Below are positions 49,854 to 59,600 of a DNA stretch of 64,000 bases, piece after piece. Both the position numbers and the translations under genes were made by a program. Numbering within the stretch: the stretch's first letter is position 1; the number at the start of each line of letters is the position of its first letter. Below the pieces are notes generated by a model that was given only the letters and a program-made list of their open reading frames with translations, searched no databases and was not told the origin of the DNA. Source of the DNA: Pedobacter sp. KBS0701 (GTDB taxonomy: Bacteria; Bacteroidota; Bacteroidia; Sphingobacteriales; Sphingobacteriaceae); assembly GCF_005938645.2 (NCBI RefSeq), contig NZ_CP042171.1, positions 1,116,001 to 1,180,000 on the forward strand. Reading direction: 5' to 3'.

Positions 49854-52800
49854 ATGATTAAGCCCATTCCCCAGCCAAAACTATATCCGGTGTTGAAGAA
49901 CCTCCCGGAACTTGACACCGAAGCACCGATCCAAAGCATGATGCGCCTGGCCAAAGAATATGGCGGGATCTATAAAATGCAACTGGGAGACCAAACCGTG
50001 ATCATCCTGAGTGATCCCGATCTGGTAAACGAAGTCTGTGACGAATCAAGATTTGACAAAAAAGTACATAAACCACTCCATAAGCTCCGTGACATAGGGG
50101 GAGACGGGCTATTTACTGCTTACACCCACGAAAGCAACTGGGAAAAAGCGCACAGAATCCTTGTTCCGGCCTTTGGCCCGGGTGCAATTAAGACCATGTT
50201 CCCCCAGATGCTGGATGTAGCCCAGCAACTGGTACAAAAGTGGGAAAGGATGGGCACACAAACCTTGTTTGATGTGCCCGATAATATGACAAGGCTTACC
50301 CTGGATACTATTGCACTCTGCGCATTCGACTATCGGTTTAACAGCTTTTACAGCATTGAGATGCATCCGTTTGTTGATGCAATGGTGAATACCCTGCATG
50401 AAGCCAGCCTGCATGTCAGAAGGCTTCCGATTGTTAACAAACTTAAGGTCATTACTAAAAGAGAATACGAAAGGGAGATTGAACTGCTAACATACGTTGC
50501 TGCCGATATCATCAAAGACCGCAGGGCACTTGCACCTCAGCAATGGCCCAAAGACCTGCTGACCCAAATGTTGACGGGGAAAGACCCGGTAACCGGAGAA
50601 GGCCTTGATGATGCTAACATCACTAACCAGATGATTACCTTCCTTATTGCCGGCCATGAAACGACCAGCGGTCTGTTGTCGTTCGCTATCTATCTGCTGC
50701 TGAAAAATCCGGAAAAATTGAGGAAGGCGCAGGAGCAGGTGGATCAGGTTTTAGGAAATGAGACGCCCCGTTTTGAACAGCTGAAACAATTGGACTACAT
50801 TGACCAGGTTTTGAAAGAAAGCCTCCGCCTGTGGCCCACCGCACCATTGTTCGGCCTTTATCCTTATGAAAATACCATTATCGGTAATACCTATGAGATC
50901 AGGAAAGAACATTCCGTCCTGGTGCTGCTGCCGTCGCTGCACCGAAACAGCAAAGTCTGGGAAGGAGACGTGGAAGCCTTTGAGCCAGAAAGATTTGAAA
51001 CTGATAATTTCAACAAACTGCCGGCCAATGTATATAAACCTTTTGGCAACGGCCAGCGTGCCTGCATCGGCAGACCTTTTGCTATGCAGGAAGCCACCCT
51101 GGTGCTTTCCATGATCCTTCAAAACTTTGAACTGTCCCAGGCCGACCCGAACTATCAGCTCAAGGTAAAAGAAACCCTCACGCTTAAACCGGACGGATTC
51201 TTTATCAAAGCAAAAAAGCGAACGCCAAAAGCTGCAACTGCCAATCATTCGCCGGCTGAGGGCGGTGGAAAAGCAGAACAACCGACAGGGAAAGCTTCTG
51301 TTCCGCCTCATCATACACCATTGTTGGTGCTCTTTGGTTCCAACAGCGGTACATGCCAGGATTTCGCTTACAGGATATCCACCGATGCCACGGAGCAGGG
51401 CTATGATGCAAGGATTGCTTCACTGGACAGCTTCTCAGCGAACCTGCCGGCCAGCGGTGCTGTCATTATTGTGACCGCTTCTTACGAAGGACTTCCACCG
51501 GACAATGCCAGGAAATTCGTCGCCTGGTTAAAAACGGAACAAGCTGATGACAGTTTACGGGGCGTTCAGTATGCAGTGTTCGGATGTGGCAATAAAGATT
51601 GGACGAGAACCTATCAGGCTGTACCAACCTATATAGACAACCGTTTGAGTGAACTTGGAGCTATACGCGTGCTGCCCCGTGGCGAAGCAGACGCAAAAAA
51701 TGATCTTTTCGGGGATTTTGACAGATGGTATGAGCAGTTCTGGCCCGGTCTTGCTGGTCTTTTTTCATTGGAGGTAAACGAACAGGCTGATATAAATAAA
51801 TACAGGGTTGAACTGGCCAGGGACATGCCTGCTGTAATGTTAAACGAAAAGGAAATGAAGCAGGGCATCGTCATCGTCAACGAAGAACTGGTCAATATGT
51901 CCTCACCCAATGCCCGCTCTAAAAAACACATCGAAATAGCGCTGCCTGAAGGCATGGGTTACCGTGCAGGCGATTATCTGGCGATATTGCCGCTGAATGC
52001 AAAAGAAAAGGTTGATGAACTACTCAAAAGGTTTCATTTTGATTATCATACCCAAGTGATCATCCATACCGAAAGCGCTTATACCCATCTGCCCAAAGGG
52101 TACCCCGTTGCAGTAGGCGAACTTTTGAGCCAATACGTAGAACTCAACCAGGTAGCCACCCAGAAACAAATCAGAAAACTGGCGGACTATACGATTTGCC
52201 CGCCGGAAAAAATGCGACTGGAACAATATGCTGCGGATGACATTTATAAAGCCGAGGTGCTGGGAAAAAGATTAAGCCTTGCAACGATCCTGAAGCTGAA
52301 CCCCGCCTGCGAACTTCCATTTGAAGTGCTGCTTGAAATGCTGCCCGCCATGAAAAGCCGCAGGTATTCCATCTCGTCCTCTCCATTATGGAACGACAAG
52401 CATTGCACCATAACCGTAGCCGTTGTCGATGCGCCGGCCCTTTCAGGTATAGGAAATTACCGGGGAACTGCATCGCATTATTTGTCCGCGCTACCAGTTG
52501 GTGCAAACGTTACGGTGCAGGTTAGAAAATCGCCGGAAGCGTTTCATTTGCCTAAGGAGCTAAGTACACCTGTCATCATGATCGCGGCCGGAAGTGGCAT
52601 AGCACCATTCAGGGGCTTCATCCAGGAACGTGCCCTTGAAAAAGCGAACGGTAAAACCATAGGAGAAATGCTGCTCTTTTTCGGCTGCCGTGCGGAAAAC
52701 GTGGACTTTCTTTACAAGGAGCAATTGCAAAACTGGGAAAACGAAGGTATTGTGAATGTTCATCCCGCATTTTCTGCCGCTTTGGATAATGATATAGCTT

Positions 52801-53027
52801 ATGTACAGCATAGCTTATGGAAACACCGGCAAGAAGTAAAAAGGCTGTTTGAAAATGGGGCAAAGATCTATCTCTGTGGTGATGGAAGGTATATGGGACC
52901 TGCCATGCGGGAAACACTGGTAAAGATCTACCAGGAGATCATCGGATTGGATTTCGAAACTTCATCAAGGCTTTGGGAAGAAGAGGTGGAGAATAAAGAT
53001 AGATTTGTTACTGACATCTTCGAATAA
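49854..53027 (+). CDS. self-sufficient cytochrome P450/NADPH-P450 reductase fusion (CYP102/BM3 type)
   Basis: One polypeptide of 1057 residues carrying a whole monooxygenase. Counted from the ATG at 49854: P450 domain 1-450 with I-helix AGHETTS (266-272), ESLR (322-325) and heme loop FGNGQRACIGRPFA (Cys404); linker about 455-485; FMN flavodoxin domain (LLVLFGSNSGTCQDFA); FAD/NADPH domain with RRYSISSSP, GSGIAPFRGF and the C-terminal RLWEEEVENKDRFV. This is the order of Bacillus P450 BM3, which hydroxylates long-chain fatty acids near the chain end. A TTG two codons earlier is not the start. It is less AT-rich than its surroundings. A Crp/Fnr regulator follows. Confidence 0.96.
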   Translation: MIKPIPQPKLYPVLKNLPELDTEAPIQSMMRLAKEYGGIYKMQLGDQTVIILSDPDLVNEVCDESRFDKKVHKPLHKLRDIGGDGLFTAYTHESNWEKAHRILVPAFGPGAIKTMFPQMLDVAQQLVQKWERMGTQTLFDVPDNMTRLTLDTIALCAFDYRFNSFYSIEMHPFVDAMVNTLHEASLHVRRLPIVNKLKVITKREYEREIELLTYVAADIIKDRRALAPQQWPKDLLTQMLTGKDPVTGEGLDDANITNQMITFLIAGHETTSGLLSFAIYLLLKNPEKLRKAQEQVDQVLGNETPRFEQLKQLDYIDQVLKESLRLWPTAPLFGLYPYENTIIGNTYEIRKEHSVLVLLPSLHRNSKVWEGDVEAFEPERFETDNFNKLPANVYKPFGNGQRACIGRPFAMQEATLVLSMILQNFELSQADPNYQLKVKETLTLKPDGFFIKAKKRTPKAATANHSPAEGGGKAEQPTGKASVPPHHTPLLVLFGSNSGTCQDFAYRISTDATEQGYDARIASLDSFSANLPASGAVIIVTASYEGLPPDNARKFVAWLKTEQADDSLRGVQYAVFGCGNKDWTRTYQAVPTYIDNRLSELGAIRVLPRGEADAKNDLFGDFDRWYEQFWPGLAGLFSLEVNEQADINKYRVELARDMPAVMLNEKEMKQGIVIVNEELVNMSSPNARSKKHIEIALPEGMGYRAGDYLAILPLNAKEKVDELLKRFHFDYHTQVIIHTESAYTHLPKGYPVAVGELLSQYVELNQVATQKQIRKLADYTICPPEKMRLEQYAADDIYKAEVLGKRLSLATILKLNPACELPFEVLLEMLPAMKSRRYSISSSPLWNDKHCTITVAVVDAPALSGIGNYRGTASHYLSALPVGANVTVQVRKSPEAFHLPKELSTPVIMIAAGSGIAPFRGFIQERALEKANGKTIGEMLLFFGCRAENVDFLYKEQLQNWENEGIVNVHPAFSAALDNDIAYVQHSLWKHRQEVKRLFENGAKIYLCGDGRYMGPAMRETLVKIYQEIIGLDFETSSRLWEEEVENKDRFVTDIFE

Positions 53028-53122
53028 CTAAATAAAAAGTACCATGAATTAGAATAGGGTAGTTAACGTCCGGGCTATTTGAAGTGGCCAGGGATTTTTA
53101 CTATTATTGGCAAAAAAAATAT

Positions 53123-53695
53123 ATGAAGCTTGTCGAATATTTAAGGGAAGAGGCAGGACTGCCGGGTGACACAATAGAGCTATTAGATAAGCTGTTTGAT
53201 ACTGAAGAGTTACCGAAGGGGCGCGAACTGCTCAGGGAAGGAAGCCGATCAAAAAAGTTCTTTTATCTCGAAAGCGGTTTAATGAGACTTTACTATTTCA
53301 GGGACGGAAAGGATATTACCCAACTGTTCCTGCAGGAATCTTCCGTCTATACACCTATTGAAAATGTATTTTTAAACCAATATTACCAGTACAACCTCGT
53401 TTCGCTTGAAAACTGTACCATACGCAGCGTTGATTTCTCGCTGGTGGAAAATTACCTGGATACCGATGTAAGGCTTCAGCGTTTTTCCCGCTTTTTAGCG
53501 GTGTTGACCATCAAGGAACTAGCCAACCAGTTGCATGCTATAAAATTCCAGACGGCTCAGGAAAGATATCAGAACCTGCTTGAAACCTATCCCAATATAC
53601 TGCTGCGTGCGCCCTTAGGTCATATTGCTTCCTACCTGGGCATCACCCAGCAAACCCTTAGTGTAATCAGGGCAGAATATAGTAAGTCATCCTGA
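53123..53695 (+). CDS. Crp/Fnr-family transcriptional regulator (190 aa)
   Basis: N-terminal cyclic-nucleotide-binding-type beta roll (LPKGRELLREGSRSKKFFYL, GLMRLYYFRDGKDITQLFLQ) and a C-terminal helix-turn-helix (LGHIASYLGITQQTLSVIRA). Many Bacteroidota Crp/Fnr proteins of this type lack cAMP ligands. The ATG at 53123 (MKLVEYLREE) is preferred to a GTG at 53084. It lies 95 bp after the P450 gene on the same strand and may sense the conditions for its use, which is inference. Confidence 0.88.
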   Translation: MKLVEYLREEAGLPGDTIELLDKLFDTEELPKGRELLREGSRSKKFFYLESGLMRLYYFRDGKDITQLFLQESSVYTPIENVFLNQYYQYNLVSLENCTIRSVDFSLVENYLDTDVRLQRFSRFLAVLTIKELANQLHAIKFQTAQERYQNLLETYPNILLRAPLGHIASYLGITQQTLSVIRAEYSKSS

Positions 53696-53976
53696 CCCGA
53701 TCCGGACCACCTTTGTCTCCTGTCTTTTATAGGATATTACTGGCTCCTGACCAATGAGTCCGGGTAATAGAAGTATGAATTTTACGACACTTTTTGACTA
53801 AACTAACTTACTGATGTAAAATAATTTTTATAACAATTAGTCACACAAATCGGTGTTTTATACCCCACGGAATGGTATGTTTAACCCTTAACGATTCCAC
53901 AGATAATTATTTGATAGGTAATAATTTGTTATTCTATCGAGCGTCAGAAGCTAAATTGTTCCTAATCATTTTGAAG

Positions 53977-54180
53977 GATAGAAATCAGAACCAATTATAA
54001 TCTGTATTATAAATTGGAATATTATTTCACTTAAAAAGCTTTAAGATCAGGCTGTACCGTTTAAAAATCTCAAAATTACTTTTAATTAGGGGTATCTTTG
54101 AAAATTACATTTTAACAGATGGAAATCAGAATTAATTATAGTCTTTATTATGAAATTGAGTATTATTGCGCTTAAAAAGC
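53977..54180. repeat. 63-bp direct repeat before the locus-2 sigma gene
   Basis: Units at 53977-54039 and 54118-54180 are both 63 bp, about 80% alike (gaaatcaga, aattata, attat, cttaaaaagc shared). Unit 1 can fold: ccaattataat / attataaattgg. Unit 2 lies in the predicted leader of the sigma factor mRNA. Confidence 0.75.
54093..54100 (+). promoter_or_regulatory. -7 box of the locus-2 sigma gene
   Basis: TATCTTTG fits TAnnTTTG; 108 bp before the ATG at 54209, which leaves a leader holding repeat unit 2. Confidence 0.5.
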
Positions 54181-54208
54181 GGTAAATTTACATCATAATA
54201 ACTATTAT

Positions 54209-54802
54209 ATGTCGGTCAAACCTCTGGATAACGAAGCTGAAATACTTGCTGAAATAGCTGGGGGTGATAAACATGCTTTTGAAATCCTGTTCAAAAACTA
54301 CCATAAGTACGTTCTCGCGTTCAGTAAAAAGATAACTCGTTCTGATGATTTGGCTAAAGAAATTGTTCAGGACGTTTTTTTGAAAATATGGTTAGGTAGA
54401 GAAAAGCTACAGGCTCTGGAGACCTTTGGTGCTTATTTAAACACAATAGTACGTCATCAGTGTTTTAATGCGCTTCGTCGGCTTTCTCAGGAAATCAAAT
54501 CTAATGAAGTCTATAGGTTGAAGACTAGTAACACAAGTGATTCTACAGACAATGAGCTGGATTACCGGGAGGCGGAAAATATACTGAATAAGGCGATTGA
54601 AACATTGTCTCCCCAGCAAAGGATGGTATATGTACTTTGTCATCAGGAAGGTATGAAATACGACGAGGCGGCAGTTAAAATGGGTATTTCTCCCCAAACC
54701 GTTCATTCTTATATGAAGGATGCGCTAAAAAAGATCAGGGCACATTTCAAAAAACATGCAGTTGCATATACCGTTTTCATTGTCAGTCTTTTCAGATCAT
54801 AA
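54209..54802 (+). CDS. ECF RNA polymerase sigma-70 factor (locus 2)
   Basis: ECF sigma factor with region 2 (FEILFKNYHKYVLAFSKKIT, KEIVQDVFLKIWLG) and region 4 (LSPQQRMVYVLCHQEGMKYD, AVKMGISPQTVHSYMKDALK). It starts uptake locus 2 (54209-64000 and beyond) and pairs with the FecR gene 198 bp downstream. It is a diverged paralogue of the factor at 20374. Confidence 0.93.
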   Translation: MSVKPLDNEAEILAEIAGGDKHAFEILFKNYHKYVLAFSKKITRSDDLAKEIVQDVFLKIWLGREKLQALETFGAYLNTIVRHQCFNALRRLSQEIKSNEVYRLKTSNTSDSTDNELDYREAENILNKAIETLSPQQRMVYVLCHQEGMKYDEAAVKMGISPQTVHSYMKDALKKIRAHFKKHAVAYTVFIVSLFRS

Positions 54803-55000
54803 GTTATGCTTTTACTCCGTTCGCAAGAAGAGCTGGATAAGGGCATCAAATGCGTGGGTTGTTTTTATTTTAAATTAAATAACCTGAAAATCAATCTTTT
54901 GCATAATTTTTTTTCCCCTGATACCCCGTAACAATTGAGTTACGGGTCAATGTTATTAATATGTTAAGTTGTCTTAACATGGTGATAATATTGATATGCA

Positions 55001-56164
55001 ATGAATAATATACGGCTTCGGGAATTACTTAAACTTTATCTTGATAATTCTGCTTCAGATTTAGAACAGTCAGAATTATGGGACTATGTTAATGATCCTT
55101 TTTATGATGCCGAAATCAAAAATTTAATTGGTCAGGCCTTTGAACAGCAGATTAAAGGAGAAGAGCTTAGCGAATCCGAGCAACGAAATTTTCTGGATTT
55201 AATATATGCTAAAGAAAAACCTGTTACCGCGAGATTTATAAAACTATGGCCGCGTATGACTGGTATTGCCGCCGCCATTGCTTTAATGGTTTTAGGTCTT
55301 TACTTCTTTAATTACAAAAATGATAAGCATACTCAAAATGATGTTTTTGCGGCACAGGATAGAAATCCCGGATCTTTTGGTGCGACCCTGACTTTAGCAA
55401 ATGGTAAAAAGATTAAACTTTCTGATGCTACCAATGGTGAAATTGCTAAAGAGGCTGGTATTAGTATAACTAAAACAGCAGACGGACAGCTTGTTTATGA
55501 AATCAAAGAAACAATTAACAATCCAGATCAGATTAATACATTAAGCACCGCCAAAGGAGAAACCTACATCTTAACATTACCTGATAAAAGTAAAGTCTGG
55601 CTTAACGCGGCCTCAAGCTTAACCTACTCTGCCAGCCTGAACGAGCATGGGAAGCGAAGGGTAAAGCTTGAAGGCGAAGCTTATTTTGAAATTTTTAAGG
55701 ACAAAGTCCATCCTTTTATTGTACAAACAGCTAATCAGGAAGTAGAGGTATTAGGAACACATTTTAACGTGAATAGCTATAAAGACGAACCTGGAATTGC
55801 GACAACCTTACTGGAAGGTTCGGTTAAGGTGACAGCTGGCGGCTCGTTAAAAATAATTAAGCCGGGTGAGCAGGCAATAAATAAATCCGGTACTATGGAA
55901 GTACGGAAAGTTGATTTGGACGATGTGGTGGATTGGAAAAATGGTGATTTTTATCTAAACCATATAGATTTTAAAATAGCCATGAGAAAAATTGCCAGAT
56001 GGTACAATATGGAAATTGTTTATGATGAAAATGTTCCCGATAATATGGAATCTGGGGGCTGGATATCAAGAGATAAGCCCTTATCAACAGTACTCAAATC
56101 TATAGAAGCTTCTGGCCTGGTTAAGTTTAAGGTAGAAGGGCGAAAAATCTATGTAAGTAAATAG
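55001..56164 (+). CDS. FecR-family anti-sigma factor (locus 2)
   Basis: Same layout as the locus-1 protein: cytoplasmic sigma-binding N-terminus, one membrane helix (MTGIAAAIALMVLGLYFF, about 85-103), FecR core (GETYILTLPDKSKVWLNAAS, LEGEAYFEIFKDKVHPFIV, VLGTHFNVNSY) and a C-terminal DUF4974 domain (DFYLNHIDFKIAMRKIARWY). It should hold the sigma factor until the STN domain of the SusC at 56669 signals. Confidence 0.95.
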   Translation: MNNIRLRELLKLYLDNSASDLEQSELWDYVNDPFYDAEIKNLIGQAFEQQIKGEELSESEQRNFLDLIYAKEKPVTARFIKLWPRMTGIAAAIALMVLGLYFFNYKNDKHTQNDVFAAQDRNPGSFGATLTLANGKKIKLSDATNGEIAKEAGISITKTADGQLVYEIKETINNPDQINTLSTAKGETYILTLPDKSKVWLNAASSLTYSASLNEHGKRRVKLEGEAYFEIFKDKVHPFIVQTANQEVEVLGTHFNVNSYKDEPGIATTLLEGSVKVTAGGSLKIIKPGEQAINKSGTMEVRKVDLDDVVDWKNGDFYLNHIDFKIAMRKIARWYNMEIVYDENVPDNMESGGWISRDKPLSTVLKSIEASGLVKFKVEGRKIYVSK

Positions 56165-56180
56165 TTAAAAACTGAAAAAT

Positions 56181-56474
56181 ATGAAAAGATACATTTTCTT
56201 TATAATCATTCGCCAATTGGCATTTTCAGCATTTGCACAGGATAATCACCCCGCTTTCTGCAATTTCCGCAGTGAAAAGATTGCACCTTTAAGCTATCAG
56301 ATCAAACTACATGACACGCTAAAAGAACCGTATCATATTTATCATCAGGCTTCGGCCTGCGGTATTGAACTGCCTGCAGCGTTTTTCTTCGATCAAAAAG
56401 AAAATGTTGAATTTGTTGTTGAGATGCGGGAAAGGGGTGATGAACAAAAAGATGAAGCGCAATTATCCTTTTAG
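56181..56474 (+). CDS. small exported protein, likely truncated DsbD-N-like domain (97 aa)
   Basis: Signal-like start (YIFFIIIRQLAFSAFAQ) and a short beta domain: FRSEKIAPLSYQIKLHDTLK, EPYHIYHQ, GIELPAAFFF. This parallels the start of the 149-aa protein at 61886 (W-S-Y-S-S-K-R-I..., GWHLYSQ, G-P-V-A-T-S-F-x-F), but the C-terminal half with its two cysteines is missing. It may be a decayed duplicate or a short version. It sits 16 bp after FecR, before SusC, where the locus-1 operon has nothing. Confidence 0.55.
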   Translation: MKRYIFFIIIRQLAFSAFAQDNHPAFCNFRSEKIAPLSYQIKLHDTLKEPYHIYHQASACGIELPAAFFFDQKENVEFVVEMRERGDEQKDEAQLSF

Positions 56475-56668
56475 AACTAAAAGATGATATAATAAACCTA
56501 AGTATTCACCTAAACCAACCAACATGCACAAAAATCTACTATAATAACTCAAAAAAGAAACCAGCCCCAACATTGTTGGAACTGGAAAAGCTTGGAATAA
56601 CTATATATCAACTACAGCAACCTCCCCGTCGAAAGTTAGGTGTGCTGTACATAAACCAAACTAAACAA

Positions 56669-59600
56669 ATGTATAAAATTTCTAACAGATACGGGAGAAC
56701 GTACGCATCTCCCTATCCAAAACTCATGCTGATTATGCGCTTAACCACCGTAATATTAATAGCATCCATTTTGCAGGTTAGCGCAGCTTCCTTTGGCCAG
56801 CAAATTACCATCAACCGAAAAAATGCTTCTTTGGAGTCGCTCCTGAAAGATATCAGGAAGCAAAGCCAATATGATTTCTTTTATGAGGGAAAAATTATTC
56901 CCCAAAAAAAATCGATTGATATAAGTTTAAAAAACGCAGACATCAATGAAGCGCTGAAAAGAGTGCTTGCCGGCTCATCATTAACTTATACGATTGATGG
57001 TAAAATTATAACCATAAAAAAGCAAGACGAACCTACCCTGATAGATAAGATGATTGCTGTACTTGAGCGTATCGATGTCCGTGGAAAGGTTGTAGATGAA
57101 AATGGAAAACCTTTGGCAGGAGCAACAATATTTATTGAAGATTCAAAAACCAGGACAACCACCAATGATAAGGGAGAGTTTTATTTGCAAGACGTAAGTG
57201 ACAATGCCACGATATTTATTGCTTTTATCGGCTATGAGCCGATAAAACGTAATGCAGCCAAGGACCTAGGGACTATAAAAATGCAACCTTCAACAGGAAA
57301 ACTGGAGGACGTCGAAATAAAATTTAATACAGGATATCAGCAAGTTTCAAGGGAGAGGAGCGCGGGTTCGTTTTCCAAGCCTGACCTTGATATTATGAAA
57401 AACCGCTCAGGAAGCGCCAACATCCTTTCAAGGCTCGACGGACTCGTACCCGGACTGGTGGTGAATAATTCCCCAGGTTCAACTCAGAACCCATTTCTGA
57501 TCCGTGGCTTAGCGACAATTGGCCTTTACGATTCTTTTGGCAACCCAACTTCAGGCGGAGCAAGCCGCGGGCCTCTAATTGTTGTAGATGGTGTACCGCA
57601 GGATAACATTTCAGCAATCAATACGCAGGATGTTGAAGATGTAACTGTCTTAAAAGATGCTACCTCGGCTTCTATATGGGGAACCCGTGCAGCAAACGGT
57701 GTTATAGTAATCACTACAAAAAAAGGTAAAGCCGGACAACCTTTGAAATTTGAGTACGATGGCTTTGTCAATTTCCAGGGTAAACCTGATCTCGATTACT
57801 TGCAGCGCTTGAACAGCAGACAGTTCATTCAGGCAGCTAACGAGGTATTTGAGGAAAGCAAAGTCAGCTATCCTTTTAGTCAAGCCTCAATACTGAATGC
57901 CCTGAGGCCGCATCAGGTCATTCAGTATAATAACCTGCTTTCTCCTGCACAAAGGAGTAAAAGCCTGGATAGCCTGGCCTCAATAGACAACCGCTCACAG
58001 GTCAAAGATTTATTTTACCGTAACGGCATGCTAACCAATCAGACCCTGTCAGCATCCGGTGGAGGTAAAGCATATTCTTTTTACGGATCAGCAAGCTACA
58101 CGGGAACAAGGTCAAATCAACCCGGTCAAAAAGATGATTTGTACAAAATTAACCTTCGCCAGGATCTTGAGCTTAACAAAAGAGTTTCACTTTTTTTAAT
58201 AACTGACATCAGTAATAACCTTAAATCTTCACCGAACGACATTGGATTAAGCAATAGCCTGGTGCCCTACCAGTTGTTTCAAGATGCAAATGGCAATCCG
58301 CTTACCATTAACCATATGGGTGAATACGAAGGTCTCGGATACAGCGATGCCAGACGCCTTGATTATCAAAACCGGAGCGGGATCAATCTGGAGTACAATC
58401 CCCTGAATGAACGCGATATGGGCTACAATAAAAGCGACCAGATATACAGTAGAATTGTTGGAGGAGGAACCGTAAAGATACTTAAAAACCTAAGGTTTGA
58501 AGGTAATTATGGCTATAACATCTTATCTGGTAACAGCACTAATTTTCTGGATGCGGGAGCCTATGCGGTGCGCAGGGAATTGCTGGACTTTACTGTTGCC
58601 TTGCCAGGCGAAGCACCGGTTTATTACCTTCCTTCCTCTGGTGGCAGGCTAACAGAAAGTAACCTGTACCAAAAGAATTACTCCCTTCGTAACCAGTTTG
58701 TTTTTGATCAAAACTGGAACAAACACCAGCTTACAGTACTTGCAGGTCAGGAGGCAACCTCACAGTTTGGGCGATCGAGCCAAACTATTGTCAGGGGATG
58801 GGACGATAAATTACAGACGGGCCAGCCAATCGATTATAAAACGTTGAACGAGGGCCTTGAAGAAAATACGATAACCAATGCCTCGACTTTTTTAGCTGAA
58901 AATTTTACGGGAGGGCAATCCGCAACGATCAGAACAAGTTCCTATTACGCCAACCTTAGTTACAGTTATCTCGGCCGCTATACCTTGAACGGTAGCTGGA
59001 GAAATGATCAAAGTAACCTCTTCGGTACCGACAAATCAGCACAGAATAGACCTGTATGGAGTGTTGGGGGTAAGTGGCTGCTTAGTGAGGAAACCTTTAT
59101 GAAGGACATTACGTGGTTGTCACGTTTAGACCTGAGAGCAACATATGGTATTGCAGGAAATGCTCCACAGCCGGGAACCGCTGCTTCCTACGACATCTTA
59201 AATCCTGCCTCCGGCCCATACTATGTTACTGGTAGAGGTTTACTTATCGGTACGCCTGGTAATGACAAACTCAGCTGGGAAAGTACAGTTATCAAGAATG
59301 TGGGCGTTGATTTTGCACTGTTTGAAGGAATATTATTCGGCTCGGTTGACGGATACATAAAAAATACGACAGATTTATTGGGCAATTTACCGGTAAGTCC
59401 GTTTTCCGGTTACAAAACTGTAATCGGGAACCTCGGAGCCATTGATAATAAAGGATTTGAAATTAGTTTAACATCTGTAAATGTGGTGACAAAGGATTTT
59501 TCCTGGAATGCGGGCTTTACCCTTGGATATAACAAGAGCAAAGTGAAACGTCTTTCCCTGTTAGGAAATATCACAACCGGCACAGGGATGATCAGCCAGC

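Noticed and set aside
50751-51314. Long antisense open frame inside the P450 gene
   Set aside because: It is a shadow of a GC-richer coding sequence; the plus-strand protein has every expected motif.
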